Source: Apium graveolens (Eukaryota; Streptophyta; Magnoliopsida; Apiales; Apiaceae). Taken from it: a stretch of 64,000 nucleotides of DNA. How positions within the stretch are numbered: the first letter of the stretch is position 1; every line of letters begins with the position of its first letter. Below the pieces are notes generated by a model that was given only the letters and a program-made list of their open reading frames with translations, was not told the origin of the DNA and searched no databases. A program made the position numbers and the translations under genes. The stretch covers positions 5,582,595 through 5,646,594 of the forward strand of contig NC_133647.1 of assembly GCF_009905375.1 (NCBI RefSeq), written 5' to 3'. Of this stretch, positions 59,124 through 64,000 are shown one piece after another.

Positions 59124-59623
59124 TCTAAATTTGTAAACTATAGATAAACACGACCGACCCGCAGATAAAAAAAGAAAAAGAGGGGAGAGAGAGAGGATAA
59201 CTTACAATGTGAACCAGGGCCGTACAGCAAACGCCTTTTAGGTATCCTGGGAGGAAGCCGAAGAGGTTAGCCCGCCAATCTGCGAAGAAACCTGAGAAAA
59301 ACAAATCCAAAAACGCACATGAACAGACATATATGTCTTCAAAAAAAAAGGGGAAAGAGGAGAAAGAGAAAGAGAACAACAACAAGACAAGAAAGCATTG
59401 CGTTTAATTCTTTTCTTTTTTCAGGCACACACAATTGACTCCTATCTCGAATTTACAGTTATTTCTTATTTTTCTTTTGTGTTGTTTATTCGTTTTTTCT
59501 CTATTATTTCCCTTCATTTTATTATCCTATCTGGCCACTAACTTTATTCAGGTATCAAAATAAAAATCTCGAAATTCAAAACGCAAGGGCGAAAAAGCAG
59601 GAAAGCGCAAATCTAAAGATATT

Positions 59624-59647
59624 GCGCAAAACAAGGAGGGGGACAAA
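59624..59647 (+). other. Polypurine tract of the Tat-type element
   Basis: A purine run AACAAGGAGGGGGACAAA directly before the LTR start TGTTGGACC. Confidence 0.8.
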
Positions 59648-59857
59648 TGTTGGACCAGGAAAAGACGGCCCAAAGGAATTATAGTTAGAATAATTGTAAT
59701 ATATTATGTAAAGCCCAAGAAGACCCATTTTGTAAGAACGAGCCCATTTGGGGCTTAGTATAAATAAAAGACAACAATCCCATTTGAAGGGGTTGTCAAA
59801 TTATAGTAAAGAGACAATCTCCTTAAATTAGGGTCTAATAATATTATTGGAACATCA
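59648..59857 (+). repeat. 3' LTR of the Tat-type element
   Basis: 210 bp, about 6 differences from the 5' LTR, followed by GCTAC. Confidence 0.93.
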
Positions 59858-59982
59858 GCTACCTGACCCATTTGAGGCTTAGTATAAATAAAAGATAACA
59901 ATCCCATTTGAAGGGGTTTGGCAAATTATAGTAAAGAAACAATCTCCTTAAATTAGGGTCTTATAATATTATTGGAACATCA
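59858..59982 (+). repeat. Partial LTR duplication beyond the 3' LTR
   Basis: GCTACCTG (target sequence plus three bases of gene) is followed by a second copy of the last 117 bp of the LTR (59866-59982, from ACCCATTTGAGGCTTAG to GGAACATCA), then GCTACCTGG resumes the gene. It must have formed after the element inserted, because it contains target-flank bases. Confidence 0.9.
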
Positions 59983-60188
59983 GCTACCTGGTTCGAGTTG
60001 AGGAGTTGATGGCTGCAAAATTACCCATGGCTGGCATGAAGGCAGACCCCCTTATAGAGTCAAGGTGGAAATATTTATAAATAAAATACAATGCTATAAC
60101 TGATATGCGGGGCAGTTCTGGATTTGGCTGGGATGAGACGAACAAAAAAATCCAATGTGATAAAAGCGTTTATGACGAAAGGTGTAAG
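59983..60188 (+). pseudogene. Myb/SANT-like gene, second part of the domain
   Basis: GYLVRVEELMAAKLPMAGM continues the domain exactly where the first part stopped (DGY before the insertion, one target copy removed). KADPLIESRWKYL is followed by a TAA, then IKYNAITDM, GFGWDETNKKIQCDKSVYDERCK. The exon ends at a donor GTACGT (60189-60194). The stop, at a place where the family has a charged residue, shows the gene is dead apart from the Tat insertion. Confidence 0.75.
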
Positions 60189-61516
60189 GTACGTAGTTAA
60201 TCTACGGACTAACAATGCCTCTCTGCATATGTTTTATGCTACTACTACTTGTTTATCTATTTTAATTTATACTTGTTTATCTTATAGAGATTTTATATAT
60301 GAAGTTTTGGACTTTTTGAGTATTAATAGTCGTTGTTTACGGAGTCCCTTATATTGTACACTAAAATCTATTATGAAACATTAGTCGTATATGTCCCCAA
60401 AAACAGATTTTTTGACCTACTAATGTAAAGATTCAAGACCTCAATACAAGTGAGGACAACCATTAACCGTAGGCTATACCCCCTATTTATTTAAAAGATG
60501 TAATACATTAAAAAAAAGCATTCTCTCAAAAGTTCTGGTGAGAACATAGGATTGATGATTCATGGCATTATCTCTCGCCGAATTGATTATATTTATTTAA
60601 CAAGAAAAAGCTTGCATCCATTTTCTTTGATGACCAACCAAAAGCTATATGTGTGAGTTGAGTTTGCTAGAGGTATGCCTGTAGTCTGTAGAGTGTGGTT
60701 AAATAGAGAATGGAGTTTTGTCTGTGCATGTGATTGAAGAGGATTTTGTTTTCTTATGTTCTATTGGTGGAATTAGGCTTCTTCCGCTCTTCCCTAACCT
60801 TTCGAGTCATTCAAGTTCTATCTCTTGTTGGTTGTCACTGTAATTGAATGTTCACTGGTGTCTTAGTATGTGAGATCTCATACTGTGACTTCTAACATTG
60901 TCCAGTAAATAGTTGTGTAAGTTTAATTTCTTCACTATGTGTAGTCATGGCGAAGTGTTCCGTAATAGAATTTGTTGTACTATTTATCAGGAAGTGTTCC
61001 GTAATATAATTTGCTGTACTATTTATCATGCATGTGTTACTAGAATCACGTAATTTGTTGTACTGTTTATCAGGCATGTGTTACTAGAATCACGTTTGCC
61101 CCCCGACAGGTCCTTGGTATTTTCGGAACCGAGTCTGCAATTGATTTACTAGGAGTCCAGATCACTCTCTAGTTCACGGAACAAGGTTACTAGTTTTCCT
61201 ATAATTCACTACGTTTTCGTATATAATTTTACCTGAACTTATTAGTGTGGGCATTTTCCGTATGTATTTCTGTTTAAACTAATAGTACGGATTAATGTTC
61301 GCATATAATTCTACTTAAGCCAGACCATTGACTAATGTCCAAATGATGATCTCCACTCCCATTTTAATATAATACTGTAGATAATAGATGTAATATAAAT
61401 GAGTCACTTTCTATGTTAAACACATTTTAACGCGAGAAAAATATTAATGAGTCTGTAATGTTCAACTAATTTGGAGTTAGGTTGCTAAATTCTTTTTTTG
61501 TATCTTACAATATCAG
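60189..61516 (+). other. Intron of the Myb/SANT-like gene
   Basis: About 1.33 kb from GTACGT to TATCAG. Joining 60188 to 61517 keeps the frame (CK then SHKDARG, typical wording for this family). It contains a tandem repeat at about 60953-61096. No gene is seen. Confidence 0.65.
60953..61096. repeat. Short tandem repeat in the intron
   Basis: About 3.3 units of 43-49 bp. Two begin AAGTGTTCCGTAATA and continue to TGTACTATTTATCA. They are followed by CATGTGTTACTAGAATCACG with the same AATTTGTTGTACT...TTTATCAGG core, then CATGTGTTACTAGAATCACG again. Confidence 0.75.
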
Positions 61517-62041
61517 AGTCACAAGGATGCTAGAGGAATGTGGGGCATTTCATTTCCACATTTTCATGCACTTGGACAGTTGATGGGGAACGATCGAGCA
61601 ACCGGTAGTCATGCTGAACAATTCTCTGATGCAATTGAGAACATGGGTAATGAAACAACTGAATCAATGTTTAGTGCGTCCACTGATGAAACTGACCAAG
61701 AGTGTCTTTCTGTTTCCAAATTGGGTAAAAGAAAACGATCAAAGGATAACACCGAAAAAAATTTAGTTGCCATGTTTGATGACGTGTCTAGCAAATTAGG
61801 ATCATTTATCGATAATGTTGACATGCATCTTGGTAAGTTGGTTGCTAACGAGAGTGATGACATGACATGTAAAGTGATGGATGCATTAGCACAAATGGAA
61901 GGATTGTCAAGCGGTCAAGTGTTGGAGGCTGCTGAATTTCTTATGGCTGAGCCCCATAAATTGAAAGTTTTTTATTATGCCAATACAGAGTTGAGAAAAG
62001 AATATATTTTTCGCCTTATACCGTCCAAGAAGAAAAAGTGA
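61517..62041 (+). pseudogene. Myb/SANT-like gene, last exon (open)
   Basis: Acceptor TATCAG at 61511-61516, then SHKDARGMWGISFPHFHALG, a linker GNDRATGSHAEQFSDAI, an acidic and basic middle with KLGKRKRSKDN (possible nuclear localisation signal), and a conserved helical C-terminal part (QVLEAAEFLMAEPHKLKVFY) ending in SKKKK and TGA at 62041. Plant Myb/SANT-like proteins share this layout. The exon itself is undamaged, but upstream lesions disable the gene. Confidence 0.75.
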
Positions 62042-62664
62042 TTTTTGTTATTTGTACATCATGCTGATGTAGTAAGGAGATATTATTGTTATTGTTCCCG
62101 GTACTTTAAGGTGCTGCTACCAGTATTTTAAAGATTGTATCATGTTTCTAGTTTTAATGCAGTTACTTCCTGTTGGATGTATATGGTTTAGATTTTTACT
62201 ATATTTATAGCTAAAATGCTATTATTATTTATTACATCCTGAGAACATTGTTAAATTATGCTAGTGAAGATAACTTTTACAGTGGAAGTAATTTTTGCAC
62301 TTAATTTGCCGGAGGAAAAAATATGTGGAAGTTGATTGTAAAATTTAAAATAAATTTTTTGTGCTAAATTTAATTTTAGTTTTGAATTTTTCTATATTCA
62401 ATTAAAACAATTAATTTTGATTCAATTTTTATTTAAAAATATTTTTTCTTTATATTAATCTCAATTTTGCATTTGATTCTCAATTTTTGAATTAATATTT
62501 TAAATTTTTTAAGAAAAGCATTCCGATTGCCATTCCAGGGTAATCCAAACAGCTTGATTCACTAATCTCATTCCGATTCCAGCACAATTCAAACACCTTC
62601 GGTTAAGTCATTCCCTTTCCCGTTACCCCCATTCCCATTCCCGATTATCATTCACATCTGCGAT
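62042..62664. other. 3' untranslated region and subterminal part of the TIR element
   Basis: AT-rich and gene-free. From about 62580 come CATTCCGATT, CATTCCCTTTCCC and CATTCCCATTCCC motifs, which mirror GGAATGGGAAT-type motifs near 49439-49505. Confidence 0.6.
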
Positions 62665-62676
62665 CCAAACGCCCCC

Positions 62677-64000
62677 TAATATCCCATTTACTCCATCACA
62701 ACTCACCGCGATAAAGTATACCACCTTGCTTTGGCGAAACCTTCTTCATACCAATCTAGACCTCGATGAGTTTTCATATTGATCTAGGCCTTAATTTACT
62801 TAATATTTATATAAAAATAGGTTATTAAAAACGACCATGATCCCGTCACAAAATATTGCCAATTATTTCTTAAATTAAATACTTCAAATTAATATTTATT
62901 AATGGATTGATTTCAAGTCGTCGAAGAAGTCAGAGATGGTCTCACTTAATACTCTAATTCCTCGCAAGCTCGTCACGAACCTGTTGATAAAATCTTCCCA
63001 TCTGAAATAATGACATTTGATACTTAATTTTGTGTTTCATAAACAAAAAAATCTCATGATCGTTTAATTCAATTTGAAAAATCTTGAATTGTTATTGTTG
63101 TAAGAGGAATTTGATACAAAACTTCGAGAAAATCCCGCTGGAATAAATAATTTTTCCATTGATTCATGGCTGAAGAAACAGGTCCGCGCATCTGCAAATT
63201 GAGGTTTGACTTTCACTGTTGAGGTACGATTGCCAAAGTGGGTGGTGGTTTGTGGTGATTTTGGACTGAATTTGTTGAGTTTCGGTGAATTTGGGGGGTG
63301 CTAGGCTGCCTAATAATTATCTTAAGTGAGTGTCTCTCACGTAAAAATTTTACTCAAGACTTCGCTCGTTATCTTCTCCTTTCCTCCCCAACAAAGCAGG
63401 AGAGGATGAAAATGTACAACTCCAAAATTTTTAATTGCTTCCTGGTCTTATTTTCTGGATTTTAATTATGTATTTATAATATTTATTTTCAAAGCAAGTT
63501 TTTCATATATTTTTTTCATTACATTGTTTTATGTATAGAAATAAGGTTCGGTGATAATTTAGTTTAGCTAAATATTTTACTCTTAATATTTTTTGCTATT
63601 TTGATTTATAGTACTTTACAATTTTAATTAAATTTATGATTTCATAATTTATAAAAAATTATTGTAATTAAAATTAGTGATTATATATGACGGGATAATG
63701 ATCCTTGTTAAAAAAAAATACTGATTTTGATATCAAATTTGGTGGCTTGTTTCCAAGTTATAATTGGTAGATAAATTTGTAGTTAAAATATTTAATTTGG
63801 AACATTTAGTTGTGTTTCATGATAAAGCTAAAATAGATACCGACATTAGTACTCTATCTGTATATTGTAATGTCTTAGCAGTAGTATATGAACGTCTTGC
63901 AAGCCATTATTTAGGGTTAAACTATATACACGTGTTTATTATGAAAATAAGTGTCATGACTTATCGGGATCTCTTAGTTCTCTACAAATGTTTTGACTTG
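62677..64000. other. Right flank, nothing recognised
   Basis: AT-rich sequence with no reading frame over 60 codons and no known repeat end. A GAATTTGGGGGGTGCTAGG stretch near 63280 and TAAGTGAG-type words near 62945 and 63327 stand out only slightly. Confidence 0.6.

Larger units (their letters stand above)
50370..59857 (+). mobile_element. Tat-type Ty3/gypsy retrotransposon with an antisense gene
   Basis: The target duplication GCTAC is perfect (50365-50369 and 59858-59862). LTRs are 210 bp each with about 6 differences. Order: LTR, primer site, gag-pol (plus strand), 0.5-kb gap, antisense gene (minus strand), polypurine tract, LTR. Two RNase H domains in pol and an extra antisense ORF between pol and the 3' LTR are hallmarks of the Tat lineage (Retand/Grande group). 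Gag-pol is broken in this copy. Confidence 0.93.
49401..62676. mobile_element. PIF/Harbinger-like (Tourist-type) TIR element or gene-carrying derivative, with nested Tat insertion
   Basis: Inverted ends GGGGATGTTTGG (49401-49412) and its partner CCAAACGCCCCC (62665-62676) match at 10 of 12 positions. Flanking triplets TGA and TAA suggest a TWA target duplication with one change. Both subterminal regions carry GGAATGGGAAT in inverted orientation (about 49439 and 62635). Without the Tat element it is about 3.7 kb and contains only a Myb/SANT-like gene. I find no DDE transposase. PIF/Harbinger elements often carry a Myb/SANT-like partner gene, so a transposase-deleted copy is plausible. Confidence 0.55.

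Noticed and set aside
59125..59385. Minus-strand 86-codon frame upstream of the antisense gene
   Set aside because: It is a low-complexity Phe/Ser run (MLLFSFSFSS...) read from a purine-rich leader. It lies where the 5' untranslated region and promoter of the antisense gene should be.

Overview
This is plant nuclear DNA, most likely from a eudicot with a large, repeat-rich genome; I cannot name the species. The reasons are plant-specific LTR-retrotransposon lineages (a Tekay-type chromovirus, a SIRE/Maximus-like copia, an Angela/Tork-like copia and a Tat-type gypsy), a plant Myb/SANT-like gene with GT-AG introns, and AT-rich spacers. I see no working housekeeping gene, tRNA or rRNA. Almost all of the 64 kb is nested mobile DNA.

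Region 1 (1-44719) is one minus-strand Tekay-type gypsy element. Its 3' LTR is cut by the window start (1-1891), its interior is badly decayed (1892-7463), and its 5' LTR is split into four pieces (7464-8300, 15922-16055, 24072-26082, 43635-44719) by three later insertions. Two are copies of the same copia family in opposite orientations, head to head: 8301-15921 (minus, TSD CGTTC) and 16056-24071 (plus, TSD ATATA). Both keep a gag-protease reading frame or its remains but share the same pol deletions, so they look like a non-autonomous, TR-GAG-like family. Their long leaders carry two sets of four hairpins. The third insertion is a 17.5-kb SIRE-like copia (26083-43634, TSD AACAC). It holds gag, pol, a small promoter-equipped ORF and a long third ORF. 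That third ORF is interrupted by a 4.2-kb solo LTR (36071-40309) of the same Tekay family that forms the outermost layer.

Region 2 (44720-49400) holds two truncated gypsy-type LTRs in opposite orientations, a short decayed interior, and an AT-rich stretch ending in a possible Helitron 3' hairpin.

Region 3 (49401-62676) is bounded by 12-bp inverted repeats of PIF/Harbinger (Tourist) type. It contains a Myb/SANT-like gene in three exons. A Tat-type gypsy element (50370-59857, TSD GCTAC) has inserted in the DNA-binding domain. The Tat element's gag-pol is broken by stops and a 19-bp tandem duplication. The antisense gene between its pol and 3' LTR still reads through: three exons, two GT-AG introns, 656 codons predicted. 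The last 1.3 kb (62677-64000) shows nothing I recognise.

The nesting gives a relative order: truncated LTRs, then the Tekay element, then the copia pair and SIRE (independently), then the solo LTR; and separately the TIR element, then the Tat insertion, then a partial LTR duplication. LTR pairs differ by roughly 1.6-3 percent by eye, so most events look fairly recent.
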